From an uncultured Acidimicrobiales bacterium (GTDB lineage: Bacteria; Actinomycetota; Acidimicrobiia; Acidimicrobiales; SZUA-35), in NCBI GenBank assembly GCA_938029215.1, contig CALHFG010000014.1, positions 1-64,000 of the forward strand: DNA of 64,000 nucleotides. Direction: 5' to 3'. Under the pieces are notes generated by a model. It was not told the origin of the DNA. It was given only the letters and a program-made list of their open reading frames with translations, and ran no database searches. The translations under genes were made by a program, and so were the position numbers. Within the stretch, counting starts at the first letter, position 1, and the number at the start of each line of letters is the position of its first letter. This document shows positions 16,899 through 25,050 of the stretch, one piece after another.

Positions 16899-16906
16899 CA
16901 TACACT
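16877..16906 (+). promoter_or_regulatory. Promoter of the Tad pilus operon
   Basis: -35 TTGATT (16877-16882), 18-nt spacer, -10 TACACT (16901-16906), then 6 nt to an ATG at 16913. It overlaps the divergent promoter of the HTH gene almost completely. Confidence 0.6.
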
Positions 16907-16912
16907 CACGGA

Positions 16913-17650
16913 ATGTGGTTGCATGAAGGCCCACCTGCCTCTAACGAGGGTGTTCGCACACCCAGTACGTTCTCGGTCATGTCCCTGACGAACCGACTTC
17001 CTGCCCGCTTCACGCTGGCTCATGGCTTGATGATCCTGGCCGGTCTGATGACCTTTGTCCTGGTCAACCGGGCACTAAGCGACAATCGCGAGACCGTCGT
17101 TGCGTACTTTGCAACCGATCAGGCCGTTGCAGGGAGGACCTTCACCCCTGAGGTCGATCGGGTGCCCGCCGACACCCCCGGCGTGCAGTTCTTTGCGACC
17201 GAAGATGAACTACGGAACAAGGTGTTGGTGCGAACGATCCAGTCGGGTCAGATCATCATGTCGTCCGATCTGGTGCCGAAGGGTTCGCTTTCGTTCCGGA
17301 CCTTTGCCATCCCGGTGGAGGACTACCACATCCAGGGCTTGGGGCTCACTCGAAACGATCGTGTCGACGTCGTCGGCTTTGACGATGATGACAACCCGCT
17401 CTACCTTGCCACCGACCTGGTCGTCGACAGCACCTCGGCCAGCTCGGTTCCCGAGGGTCTCGGGGCTGGTTCTCGTGATACCTACATAACGGTCCAGGTC
17501 GACGACGCCCAGGCGTTGCAGCTGGCACTGGGTCAGAAAAACGGGCCTCTCCATCTCGTGCGCAGCACCGGCGCCTCCCCGGTATCGGTCGTGGTCGTCC
17601 CCGAAGCTGCGGCGAGCGCGGACGAGACTGCCGAAGGCAACCAGCCATGA
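16913..17650 (+). CDS. cpaB: CpaB/RcpC-like Flp pilus assembly protein (SAF domain)
   Basis: 245 aa. A short cytoplasmic N-terminus is followed by one membrane helix (LAHGLMILAGLMTFVLVNRAL, here split as AHGLMILAGLMTFVLV). The SAF region includes TFTPEVDRVPADTPG and VRTIQSGQIIMSSDLVPKG, and the C-terminal half SLSFRTFAIPVEDYHIQGLG and NDRVDVVGF matches RcpC/CpaB. It is an inner-membrane-anchored extracytoplasmic pilus-assembly factor. ATG 16913 follows a promoter at leaderless spacing; ATG 16979 (223 aa) is an alternative, with no Shine-Dalgarno. The stop overlaps the next start (ATGA). Confidence 0.85.
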   Translation: MWLHEGPPASNEGVRTPSTFSVMSLTNRLPARFTLAHGLMILAGLMTFVLVNRALSDNRETVVAYFATDQAVAGRTFTPEVDRVPADTPGVQFFATEDELRNKVLVRTIQSGQIIMSSDLVPKGSLSFRTFAIPVEDYHIQGLGLTRNDRVDVVGFDDDDNPLYLATDLVVDSTSASSVPEGLGAGSRDTYITVQVDDAQALQLALGQKNGPLHLVRSTGASPVSVVVVPEAAASADETAEGNQP

Positions 17651-18897
17651 CCCCGATGCTCGTAGCTGCTTCGCTCAGCAACCGAGAATGGCGAGCCGCC
17701 CTACAGCGACAGGTCAGAGACCACGAGTCCGACATTGTTGTCGAGCTGGTCCGCGATCGCCACCAGGCCCTCGCCGACGCAGTCGACCTGGTTATTGTCG
17801 ACGACGACACCAGCTGGATCAGTCGTGTGGTTGTCAGCGGTCTGGTTGATGCTGGCAAACGGGTGATCGGTGTCTTCGATCCAGCCGAGGGCGATGGATA
17901 CGGCGAAAAGTTCCTGCGGGAAACCGGAATCGATCTTGTTGTTCCATCCGACCTGCCCACCGAGGCACTGATCGCGTTCCTGCGGCAACACCGACCGAAC
18001 CGAACGCAGATGCTCGAAGACGCTGCCGCTCTCGAGCAGCTCGACGATCTGGTCCCCCTCGCCGAACGACGCGTCGTTGCGGTCGGCGGGCCCTCCGGCG
18101 CCGGTGTTACCGAGGTCGCGGTGGCGCTCGCCCAGCTGATGTCGGACCAGCGAACGGTCCTCGTTGATGCCGATGAAAACCACCCGGGGATATCGCGTCG
18201 TCTTGGACTCAATATTCATCCCCACATCGTCACCGCTACCGACATCATTCGTCACGGTCACACGCTCGCCCCCCAAGGCGACGACAATTCGGTGGCTTCG
18301 TGCTTGGCTAGGCCAGCTATCAACCAGGGAGCCCTTCCCTTCGATGTCATCGCTGGCCTTGCCTCTCGCGACGATTGGTCGCTGCTGCGAGCCGACGACG
18401 CCGTTGGGCTGCTCGACGTGCTAGCTCAGCGTTGGGTCAACGTGATCGCCAAGATCGGATCCACGCTCGATGAGCTTCCCGGTACGCCGCGTTATGAAGT
18501 GAGCCGCCAAATTATCCAGCGGGCAGAGCGAATCGTGGCGGTCACGCAGGCATCCCCAACCGGCCTCCTTCATTTCGTCGATTGGCTCGTGGAGGCGGTT
18601 CCATTGGCAGGTGATGCGCCGATAGACGTTGTCGTCAATAAGGCGCCCACCAACCCTGCGCTCCGAGGACAGATAGAAACCGAGTTGATCAACATCACCG
18701 GTGAACGTCTGAACTCGATCGTGTTCGTGCCGCCTGATCGTCGCGTGGAACGGGCCGCCTGGGATGCCACGACCGTCGCCAAAGGTCCCTTCCTTCGCAG
18801 CCTTAGCGGACTGCTCGGTGCAGTGCCGAGCCGGTTTGCGTGGCGAAAAATCTCTGTCCCTGCCCGCACCCCCGCAACCAACGAACAGGCCGCCTAG
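17647..18897 (+). CDS. tadZ: TadZ/CpaE-like pilus localisation protein with degenerate Walker A
   Basis: 416 aa. Residues 1-130 form a receiver-like N-terminal domain (VELVRDRHQALADAVDLVIV and DDDTSWISRVVVSG). From about residue 140 comes a MinD/ParA-type ATPase domain: VVAVGGPSGAGVTEVAVALA where a deviant Walker A (KGGxGKT) is expected, then VLVDADENHPGISRRLGL. Neither the signature Lys nor the P-loop Lys is present, so ATP hydrolysis is doubtful; atypical TadZ proteins are known. It marks the pole or membrane site of Tad pilus assembly. It overlaps cpaB by 4 bp and ends at the first base of the tadA GTG. Confidence 0.85.
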   Translation: MTPMLVAASLSNREWRAALQRQVRDHESDIVVELVRDRHQALADAVDLVIVDDDTSWISRVVVSGLVDAGKRVIGVFDPAEGDGYGEKFLRETGIDLVVPSDLPTEALIAFLRQHRPNRTQMLEDAAALEQLDDLVPLAERRVVAVGGPSGAGVTEVAVALAQLMSDQRTVLVDADENHPGISRRLGLNIHPHIVTATDIIRHGHTLAPQGDDNSVASCLARPAINQGALPFDVIAGLASRDDWSLLRADDAVGLLDVLAQRWVNVIAKIGSTLDELPGTPRYEVSRQIIQRAERIVAVTQASPTGLLHFVDWLVEAVPLAGDAPIDVVVNKAPTNPALRGQIETELINITGERLNSIVFVPPDRRVERAAWDATTVAKGPFLRSLSGLLGAVPSRFAWRKISVPARTPATNEQAA

Positions 18898-20201
18898 TGA
18901 GTATCGCGATCGTAGACGCCTACGAAGACCTCCGACATCAAGCACTGGACGCCATCCGGCTCCGGAGCATCGACCTACGTGAAATCGGCGAGGTCCGTAC
19001 GCTCGTTCAACAGCTGGTCAACCAGTACCAGGCCGATGCCACCAGCGGTGGCAGTCGGCGCCCCCTCGCCGATCCGGCGTCCATGATGAGTCGCCTGAGC
19101 CGGAGCCTGCTCGAATTTGGCCCTCTGACGCCATTTCTCGACGGTTCCCTTGACTACGAGGAACTGATAATCCACGGCGACAACGTCATGTACGTCGACA
19201 CCGAGGGCCGCATGTTGGCCTGGCCCGATCCGGTCAGCGAGGAAGAGGTCACCCACGTTGTGCAGAAACTTCTGTCCAGCGTCGGTCAGGCGGTCGATGA
19301 GAGCCGCCCAGTGATCCAAGCGCAGATCCTCGATGGCAGTGCGCGCATTGGTGTCGTGTTGCCCCCGATCGCCGATGCGATCGACGTTACGATTCGACGC
19401 TACCTCTCCAAGCGCGAGACGTTCAACGAGCTCATGGAATGGCGGGCCATCAGTCGGCCCGCGGCCAACCTGCTGGCGGCATCGATGGCGACGGCAACCG
19501 GTGTAATTATCACCGGACAACCTGGTTCGGGAAAGACCACGCTGGTCAACTCGATGCTTCGGTCAGCGCCCTCGACTCTTCGGGTGATTGCGTGTGAGGA
19601 CACACCGGAGGTTTCGGTGGAACACCTCCACGCAGCCCGTTGGAAGACAAGGCAAGCGGGACCGGATGGATCCAACGAGGTCTCTCTCCGTGATCTGGTA
19701 AAGATCTCGCTAGGCATGCGGCCTGATCTCATCGTTGTGGGGGAGGTCCGAGGCGCCGAGGCCTACGAACTCACCCGAGCCGGCAATGCCGGCGCCGGGA
19801 TGCTGTCCACGATCCACGCCAACAATGCGCGGCAGGGTCTACAAGCCTTGGTTTCTACCGCCGTCATGGCGGGTCCGAACGTCGCCCCGGAACAGATCCG
19901 TACCGTGTTCTCGAGCATCATTGATCTGGTTGTCCATACCGCCAAGGAACCGTCGGCTGCCATGGCCGGAGGTGTGGGCGGTCGTCGCAAGATCATGGAG
20001 ATCGTGGCGGTACCCGCCATGCAGTCCGACGAGTTCGATTTCACGACCGAGCCGATATTCGCTCGCGAATCGTTCGATCATGAGCTTCGCTGGACCGGCG
20101 CTCCACTCCCCGCCGATCTCGAACAGCGACTGGAACGAGTGTTGGCGCCTCACGGGCTCTCCGTGCAGTCCATCTTGAGCGGAACGGGTCAGCTGATATG
20201 A
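18897..20201 (+). CDS. tadA: TadA/CpaF type IV pilus secretion ATPase
   Basis: 434 aa, GTG start whose G is the last base of the tadZ stop codon. The N-terminal domain leads to SLLEFGPLTPFLDGSLDYEE. The core has Walker A IITGQPGSGKTTLVNSML (about residue 202), the Asp box EDTPEV, Walker B DLIVVGEVRGAEAYEL and the His box STIHANNARQGL. It is a hexameric cytoplasmic ATPase that powers Flp pilus extension (and retraction in CpaF homologues). Confidence 0.95.
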   Translation: MSIAIVDAYEDLRHQALDAIRLRSIDLREIGEVRTLVQQLVNQYQADATSGGSRRPLADPASMMSRLSRSLLEFGPLTPFLDGSLDYEELIIHGDNVMYVDTEGRMLAWPDPVSEEEVTHVVQKLLSSVGQAVDESRPVIQAQILDGSARIGVVLPPIADAIDVTIRRYLSKRETFNELMEWRAISRPAANLLAASMATATGVIITGQPGSGKTTLVNSMLRSAPSTLRVIACEDTPEVSVEHLHAARWKTRQAGPDGSNEVSLRDLVKISLGMRPDLIVVGEVRGAEAYELTRAGNAGAGMLSTIHANNARQGLQALVSTAVMAGPNVAPEQIRTVFSSIIDLVVHTAKEPSAAMAGGVGGRRKIMEIVAVPAMQSDEFDFTTEPIFARESFDHELRWTGAPLPADLEQRLERVLAPHGLSVQSILSGTGQLI

Positions 20202-21082
20202 GACTTCTCGCAGGCCTGTGTGCAGGCATCTTCGTGTACCTCAGTCTCGGAGCTCTCGTAGGGATCACACCCCGCTTCCTCGATCGCACTCCTTCGGGCG
20301 AGCGGCAGCGACGCGACCGAGCCCAAGACTGGCTACAGCAGGCCGGCGCCGACGTGACACCGCTCCAGTTCTTCGCCGTCTCGATCGGCATGGCCGTCTT
20401 CGTGGCGTTTCTGATGCAGGCGCTCACCGGCGTGCTGGCGCTCAGCTTCGTGGCTGGGGGACTGGCCCTGTGGATACCACGGTCGTTCTACGGTCGCCGA
20501 CGAAACAAGATCGCTCAGGAACGAATCAATGCGTGGCCGGATGCGCTTCGCGATCTGATCGCTCACCTCAAATCGTCCATGTCGGTCCACGCATCGCTCA
20601 ACGAACTGGGTCGCAGTGGTCCGGTAGCGCTGCGGCCATACTTCAATCGATATACCGGCCTGGCCGCAACGCTGGATCAGCGCACAGCTCTCGAGGTCGT
20701 CCGGGAAGAACTGGCCGATCCGGTAAGTGATCGCGTGTTGGAGATCATCCTGGTTGCGTTCGAGCAAGGTTCGGCGGTCGTCGTAGACATCTTGGCCGAC
20801 CTGGCCGAAGCGACCGCGGGCGACATCGCCCTTCACGAAGAGATCCAGACCGCACAACTTGAGGTCCGACTCGAGTCCAGAAGTGCCGCCGTCCTTCCGT
20901 TCTTCGTCTTGATCATGATGATCGCGACGTCGGATGACTACGCGGAGTTCTACCGATCAGGTGCGGGCTGGCTCGTCATTGGCATAGGCGGAATCCTGTG
21001 TCTTCTCGGCCTGATGTCGATCGGAAAACTGGGTCGAGTTCCAACCGAGCAGCGAATCCTCGCATCCGGCGGGGTGGTATGA
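20198..21082 (+). CDS. tadB: TadB-like inner-membrane pilus platform protein
   Basis: 294 aa. Hydrophobic helices lie at residues 1-22, 50-90, and two near the C-terminus (VLPFFVLIMMIATSDD; GWLVIGIGGILCLLGLMSIG). Between them is the T2SSF domain with WPDALRDLIAHLKSSMSVHA. This is the standard platform protein that works with TadA. ATGA overlap with tadA and with tadC. Confidence 0.9.
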   Translation: MRLLAGLCAGIFVYLSLGALVGITPRFLDRTPSGERQRRDRAQDWLQQAGADVTPLQFFAVSIGMAVFVAFLMQALTGVLALSFVAGGLALWIPRSFYGRRRNKIAQERINAWPDALRDLIAHLKSSMSVHASLNELGRSGPVALRPYFNRYTGLAATLDQRTALEVVREELADPVSDRVLEIILVAFEQGSAVVVDILADLAEATAGDIALHEEIQTAQLEVRLESRSAAVLPFFVLIMMIATSDDYAEFYRSGAGWLVIGIGGILCLLGLMSIGKLGRVPTEQRILASGGVV

Positions 21083-22014
21083 GTACGGCCCTCCTCGCCT
21101 CGCTCTTTGCCGCCTCATTCGCGGCGCTAGTTTCTCGCGCCATCGTTACCCCGCGTCGATTGCTCGCAGGCCGGGTTCGTCCCTACGCAGCTATCTCTCG
21201 CTCTCGCCTAGGCACCGGCTATGCCGACATCTCGGTTGCGTCGATCACCCGACATGATGACCGAACCGCCGTCGGTCGGGTCTTCGGTCCGCTGTTGGCG
21301 CAGTGGGCAGAGCAGCTTGGGGCCCTCGTAGACGCGGCTGATCATGACACGTTGCGGCGTCGACTTCGCAACGCAGGCTTCGCCGATACTGATCCGGCGC
21401 AATATCGCTTGCGTCAGCTCGCGCATACCGTCGGAGGTGTTGCCTTCGGCATCACCCTTGGATTGGTGCTCAATAACGTTTCGTTTGCGCTGTTGTTCAT
21501 GGTTTGCTTCGGCTTCTACGGTGCCACCTACCAGCGGAGTCGGCTCACCGCGGCCACCGAGAAACGCGCCGCTCGAATGCGTAGTGAGGTCTATACGGTC
21601 GCCCAGTTGTTGGCCGTCCGACTACGAACCGGGAGCGGTCCGGTCGACGCCGTGCGATCGGTGTGTCAGTTGGCTCGCGGTCCCGTGGTTGCCGAACTCA
21701 ACGAAGCGGTTTCGTGGATCTCATCGGGCGTGGGCGCTCAGCGAGCCTACGAAAAACTTGCGGAGGCCACCGATGAACCAGCAGCGGCGCGTCTGTACCG
21801 CCTGCTGTCGGCAAGTTCTAACAGCGGTGGCGACATCGCCAGCTCGCTGCTCTCCGTCGCCGAAGACCTGCGACTTGAACGCAAACAAGATCTCGCTCGG
21901 GCTGCGGTGAAGCGCCGCACTGCAATGCTCGTCCCCCTTCTTCTCTTCATCACCCCGGTGATGATTCTGTTCGTCGCAGTTCCCCTGCTTCCCATGATCT
22001 TCGGCACCTTTTAG
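21079..22014 (+). CDS. tadC: TadC-like inner-membrane pilus platform protein
   Basis: 311 aa. N-terminal helix LLASLFAASFAALVSRAIV, a helix pair near residues 115-150 (VGGVAFGITLGLVLNNVSFA), the T2SSF domain with YTVAQLLAVRLRTGSGPVDA and SSNSGGDIASSLLSVAEDLR, and a C-terminal helix MLVPLLLFITPVMILFVAVP. It pairs with TadB in the pilus platform. The ATG at 21079 overlaps the tadB stop. Confidence 0.9.
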   Translation: MSTALLASLFAASFAALVSRAIVTPRRLLAGRVRPYAAISRSRLGTGYADISVASITRHDDRTAVGRVFGPLLAQWAEQLGALVDAADHDTLRRRLRNAGFADTDPAQYRLRQLAHTVGGVAFGITLGLVLNNVSFALLFMVCFGFYGATYQRSRLTAATEKRAARMRSEVYTVAQLLAVRLRTGSGPVDAVRSVCQLARGPVVAELNEAVSWISSGVGAQRAYEKLAEATDEPAAARLYRLLSASSNSGGDIASSLLSVAEDLRLERKQDLARAAVKRRTAMLVPLLLFITPVMILFVAVPLLPMIFGTF

Positions 22015-22056
22015 GCGCCGTCGAAACCTGTTTCACAACAACCAAGGAAATTCAAC

Positions 22057-22245
22057 ATGCTTACCATCGCACTTCTTCAACTCAGGATCGCAGACGATCG
22101 ACAGCGCGAACGCGGCGCCGGCGTCGTCGAGTATCTCGGCCTCGCAGCTCTGGGTGTCGCCATTGTGGCCCTCCTGCTAACCGGCATGACAGGCGTGACT
22201 GAGACCTTGATGGGTCGCATCGGCGACATGGTCACCGGCGGCTAA
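22057..22245 (+). CDS. flp: Flp/Fap-type major pilin
   Basis: 62 aa. A positively charged leader ends in RERG, then AGVVEYLGLAALGVAIVALL. Cleavage after that Gly gives a mature pilin with Glu5 and Tyr6, the hallmark of Flp pilins processed by a TadV/CpaA-type peptidase. Mature length is about 42 aa. An AAGGAA Shine-Dalgarno precedes the ATG. It is the only pilin-type gene seen; the processing peptidase is not in the window. Confidence 0.9.
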   Translation: MLTIALLQLRIADDRQRERGAGVVEYLGLAALGVAIVALLLTGMTGVTETLMGRIGDMVTGG

Positions 22246-22256
22246 CGGCGACGTCG

Positions 22257-22700
22257 GTGCCTTTCCCTTCGTCTACAACACATCCGAGGTCGATTCGATC
22301 GAGACGCAGGGATTGCGCGCGCTCGGCTGAACGCGGCGCGATCCTGCTCCCGGGCGTCGTGGGCATCGCAATGCTGTTCTTCGCTTTTGTGTTGATCACG
22401 CAGTTTGCAGTTTGGCAATACGGCAGGGGAGCGGTGCAGTCAGCAGCCAATGAAGCCGCGCGTTCAGCGGCAGGCTTTGGCTCGGACCCGGGTGAATGTT
22501 TCCGGGTGTTTAATGCCGCACGCAACGACTTGCTCGGCGGCTCCTTGGGAGCTGGCGTTGGGTCTCCGCGCTGCACCGTCGGAGCTGAGTTTGTGGAGGT
22601 TGTCGTTCCCGTGCGTTTTGAGCGCTGGCTGCCGGTTTCCCCCGACTGGGAATTTGAGGTTCGAGCGGTGGCAGCAATCGAACGGCTGCCCGAACCATGA
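22257..22700 (+). CDS. TadE-like pseudopilin
   Basis: 147 aa, GTG start. After a basic N-terminus (RSIRSRRRDCARSAERGA) comes one hydrophobic helix (ILLPGVVGIAMLFFAFVLIT) and a TadE-type QYGRGAVQSAANEAARSAAG segment. Two Cys later (ECF, RCT) may form a disulphide outside the membrane. It is a minor pseudopilin of the Tad system. It overlaps the next gene by ATGA. Confidence 0.8.
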   Translation: MPFPSSTTHPRSIRSRRRDCARSAERGAILLPGVVGIAMLFFAFVLITQFAVWQYGRGAVQSAANEAARSAAGFGSDPGECFRVFNAARNDLLGGSLGAGVGSPRCTVGAEFVEVVVPVRFERWLPVSPDWEFEVRAVAAIERLPEP

Positions 22701-23116
22701 AGCCTGCTGTCGAACGAGGCCGACGGTCAGAACGTGGCACCGCGGTGATCGAAATCCCTATGGTCCTGGGTTTTCTCATCATTCCAGTGGCCTTTCTGAT
22801 CTTGACGATCCCTACATGGCTCCAGGGCATCCACGCGGCCAACGATGCGGCTGCGGAGTCGGCCCGAGCGTTCGTGCTCAGTGGCGCCGATCCGGATTCG
22901 GTGACTCGGGCGCTGACCGCCAGTGCGAGCAGTCATGGGTATGAGGATCGTCTTCAGCTGGCTTCAGCAACGACCACAGGGATCGGACCGGGCGACGAGG
23001 TCACGGTGACCGTGAACGTGCAGTTGCGTGCCATCGCGCTGTTCAACGTCGGTTCCTTCACCTACACCGCGAGCCATGTGGAGCGGTATCCCAGCTACGT
23101 TCGGACCCCCCGATGA
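22697..23116 (+). CDS. TadE/TadF-like pseudopilin
   Basis: 139 aa. The short leader SERGTAVIEIPMVLGFLIIP places Glu shortly after a Gly, matching pseudopilin processing signals. A single hydrophobic helix continues to WLQGIHAANDAAAESARAFV, then a beta-rich extracytoplasmic domain. Coupled by ATGA overlap to both neighbours. Confidence 0.82.
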   Translation: MKPAVERGRRSERGTAVIEIPMVLGFLIIPVAFLILTIPTWLQGIHAANDAAAESARAFVLSGADPDSVTRALTASASSHGYEDRLQLASATTTGIGPGDEVTVTVNVQLRAIALFNVGSFTYTASHVERYPSYVRTPR

Positions 23117-23568
23117 AACCGACGAAGGCGAAGGAGCCGAACAACGAGCGAGGATCGATCACCATCCTGGGGCTAGGCATGACCTTGCTGCTCTTCGTGG
23201 TAGGTGGAATCAGCATCGATGTTTGGCGAGTGGTCGCAGCTCGTCAAGATCTAGTGCAGCGGGCTGATGCCGCAGCGACTGCGGGGGCCAACGCGATCGA
23301 TGTCGACGAGTTTCGAGACACCGGCGCCCTCATTCTGTACGAGCCCGACGCGATAGCGGCAGCCGAAAGCGTTCTTGGCGCGCCGAGCACCTGGGACTTC
23401 ACCGGTACGGGCCGGGTTGAGGATGTCGATGCCGATGGCCTGGAGGACGACATGGTGGTCGTTCTCACGCGAGAGGTCGAGTTCGCACTTCTCGGCATCC
23501 TGTCGGACCAGAAGTCGGTGACCTTACGCATCGAGGCGGTCGCTTCGCCTCAGCGAACCGGGAACTAG
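23113..23568 (+). CDS. TadG-like pilus assembly protein, short
   Basis: 151 aa. N-terminus NNERGSITILGLGMTLLLFV followed by VGGISIDVWRVVAARQDLVQ and RADAAATAGANAI, the conserved TadG/DUF2134 N-terminal pattern. The long von Willebrand A-type region found in full TadG is missing, so this is the short actinobacterial form. It is the last gene of the Tad operon and converges with a small ORF on the other strand. Confidence 0.82.
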   Translation: MKPTKAKEPNNERGSITILGLGMTLLLFVVGGISIDVWRVVAARQDLVQRADAAATAGANAIDVDEFRDTGALILYEPDAIAAAESVLGAPSTWDFTGTGRVEDVDADGLEDDMVVVLTREVEFALLGILSDQKSVTLRIEAVASPQRTGN

Positions 23569-23726
23569 GTCGACTCGTTGTCCTTCAGGGCCGGGAGACC
23601 GGTGAGAAAGAAGAGTCGAGCCTGTGTTGCTTGCTCGATTGCTGCATCCAGATCAGGCAACTCGGGGGGTTGGTCATAGACCAGCTCCGCAAGATTGCCA
23701 TCCCCGCCGCGGGGCGTGTTTTCCAT
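23565..23726 (-). CDS. Small acidic hypothetical protein, 53 aa
   Basis: Read from ATG 23726 to a TAG at 23565-23567. The peptide begins MENTPRGGDGNLAELVYDQP and continues with an acidic helix (PELPDLDAAIEQATQARLFF). Codon use looks like its neighbours. GAGGT directly abuts the ATG, too close for an ideal Shine-Dalgarno. It fills the space between the Tad operon and the phosphatase gene. No homologue is recognised, so it may not be a gene. Confidence 0.4.
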   Translation of the reverse strand: MENTPRGGDGNLAELVYDQPPELPDLDAAIEQATQARLFFLTGLPALKDNEST

Positions 23727-23762
23727 ACCTCAGATATCGGTTGATCCAAAGGGGTGTCTGGA

Positions 23763-23776
23763 GGGCCGATCGGCCC
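23763..23776. repeat. 14-bp perfect palindrome GGGCCGATCGGCCC
   Basis: It lies about 70 bp upstream of the phosphatase gene and is nested in a longer AAGGGG (23749-23754) / CCCCTT (23774-23779) pairing. No gene ends just before it, so it looks like an operator or 5' leader structure rather than a terminator. Confidence 0.4.
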
Positions 23777-23848
23777 CTTGTTACTTAGGGTTTCATTCCT
23801 AGTGAATCTGCCCGGCACGACAGCTGCCCGATACCGTAGAAGTCCGCT

Positions 23849-24505
23849 ATGGCCAAGAAAAAGCCCGCATCGCCCCAACCCACCACCGTGTTTCTGGTCC
23901 GTCATGGAAAGACCCCAACCACCGGTGCTGTGCTTCCGGGACGAGCCAAAGGTCTCCATCTAGCCGACGAAGGTGTGCGGCAGGCCGAACGAGCCGCCGA
24001 ACGCTTGGCGGGGCTGGGTTCGGATTCGTTTGCCGCGGTGTACGCCAGTCCTATGGAGCGAACACGCGAAACGGCCGCCCCGATTGCGAAGGCGCTTTCT
24101 CAGAAGGTGCGCATCCGCAAAGGTCTCATCGAGGCCGAGTTTGGCGAGTGGACCGGTGCCAAGCTGAAGGATCTGTACAAGTTGCCCGAATGGGAGAAGG
24201 TTCAGAAGTACCCCAGCGGATTCCGATTCCCCGGCGGCGAGTCGTTCTCGGAGATGCAGCAACGGATCAGCGGCACGCTGCACGAACTGGTGAGCGAACA
24301 CCCGGGCGAACGAATCGTGTGTGTCTCCCATGCCGATCCCATCAAGGCCGCCGTTGCCGACGCCCTCGGAACCCACCTTGATCAATTCCAACGGATCGTC
24401 GTAGGGCCGTGTTCGATTTCGGCGATCCTCTTCACCCACACCGGCCCTCGGGTTCTGGCGGTCAATTCGACCGGCGATGACCTGGCTAGCCTTGCTCTCT
24501 CCTAG
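23849..24505 (+). CDS. Histidine phosphatase family protein (MSMEG_4193 type)
   Basis: 218 aa. The RHG motif is TVFLVRHGKTPTTG near residue 14; the second catalytic region is YASPMERTRETAAP and the late His is VCVSHADPIKAAVADALG. It belongs to the phosphoglycerate-mutase-like superfamily; the MSMEG_4193 branch is an actinobacterial marker of unknown substrate. It heads a set of three genes (this one, DUF3090, SCO1664-type) known to stay together across actinobacteria. The N-terminus MAKKKPASPQP is a short basic extension. Confidence 0.92.
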   Translation: MAKKKPASPQPTTVFLVRHGKTPTTGAVLPGRAKGLHLADEGVRQAERAAERLAGLGSDSFAAVYASPMERTRETAAPIAKALSQKVRIRKGLIEAEFGEWTGAKLKDLYKLPEWEKVQKYPSGFRFPGGESFSEMQQRISGTLHELVSEHPGERIVCVSHADPIKAAVADALGTHLDQFQRIVVGPCSISAILFTHTGPRVLAVNSTGDDLASLALS

Positions 24506-24514
24506 GCCTCGAAT

Positions 24515-25036
24515 ATGAGCGAACTGTACGAATACCGAGACACCACCCACTTCACCGCAGGTGCGGTCGGCGAGCCCGGAGCCCGGACGTTCTACATTCA
24601 AGCCGGGGATGGTTTTGGCAATCACAGCGTGAAGCTCGAAAAGCAACAGGTCTCCGCACTCGCCGATTTCCTGCGAACGATCCTTGAAGACCTCCCCGCG
24701 CCAGCCAACAACGTGTTTACCCCGGTTCCGCTTATCGAACCGGTACAGCCGGTGTTCGTAGTCGGCCAAATCGCCGTCGGGATCGACGAGATCGAAAGTC
24801 GCGTGGTCCTCGTCGTGGAAGAACTGGTCGACCAGCCAACCATGGAGGAAGAGCTCGCTGCGGTTGTTGATGAACAAGACCTCAAGGGCTCGACCCTGCG
24901 AGTGCACTTGTCGGTCGAGCAAGCGGCAGCTTTTATCGAGACGTCAGAGAACTTGATGGAAGGGGGTCGGCCTCCGTGTCGCCTCTGCGGTCAACCACTC
25001 GACCCTTCGGGCCATCCGTGTCCGCGGTTGAACTGA
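24515..25036 (+). CDS. DUF3090 family protein
   Basis: 173 aa. The family start is SELYEYRDTTHFTAGAVGEP, and the C-terminus has a CRLCGQPLDPSGHPCPRLN zinc-ribbon-like cluster with three Cys and one His. No activity is established. It lies 9 bp after the phosphatase gene and 14 bp before the SCO1664-type gene. Confidence 0.9.
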   Translation: MSELYEYRDTTHFTAGAVGEPGARTFYIQAGDGFGNHSVKLEKQQVSALADFLRTILEDLPAPANNVFTPVPLIEPVQPVFVVGQIAVGIDEIESRVVLVVEELVDQPTMEEELAAVVDEQDLKGSTLRVHLSVEQAAAFIETSENLMEGGRPPCRLCGQPLDPSGHPCPRLN

Positions 25037-25050
25037 CCTGAGCACGACCG

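Noticed and set aside
23960-24922. 320-codon open frame on the minus strand
   Set aside because: It is antisense to the histidine phosphatase and DUF3090 genes, which have clear motifs; long antisense frames are common in GC-rich DNA.
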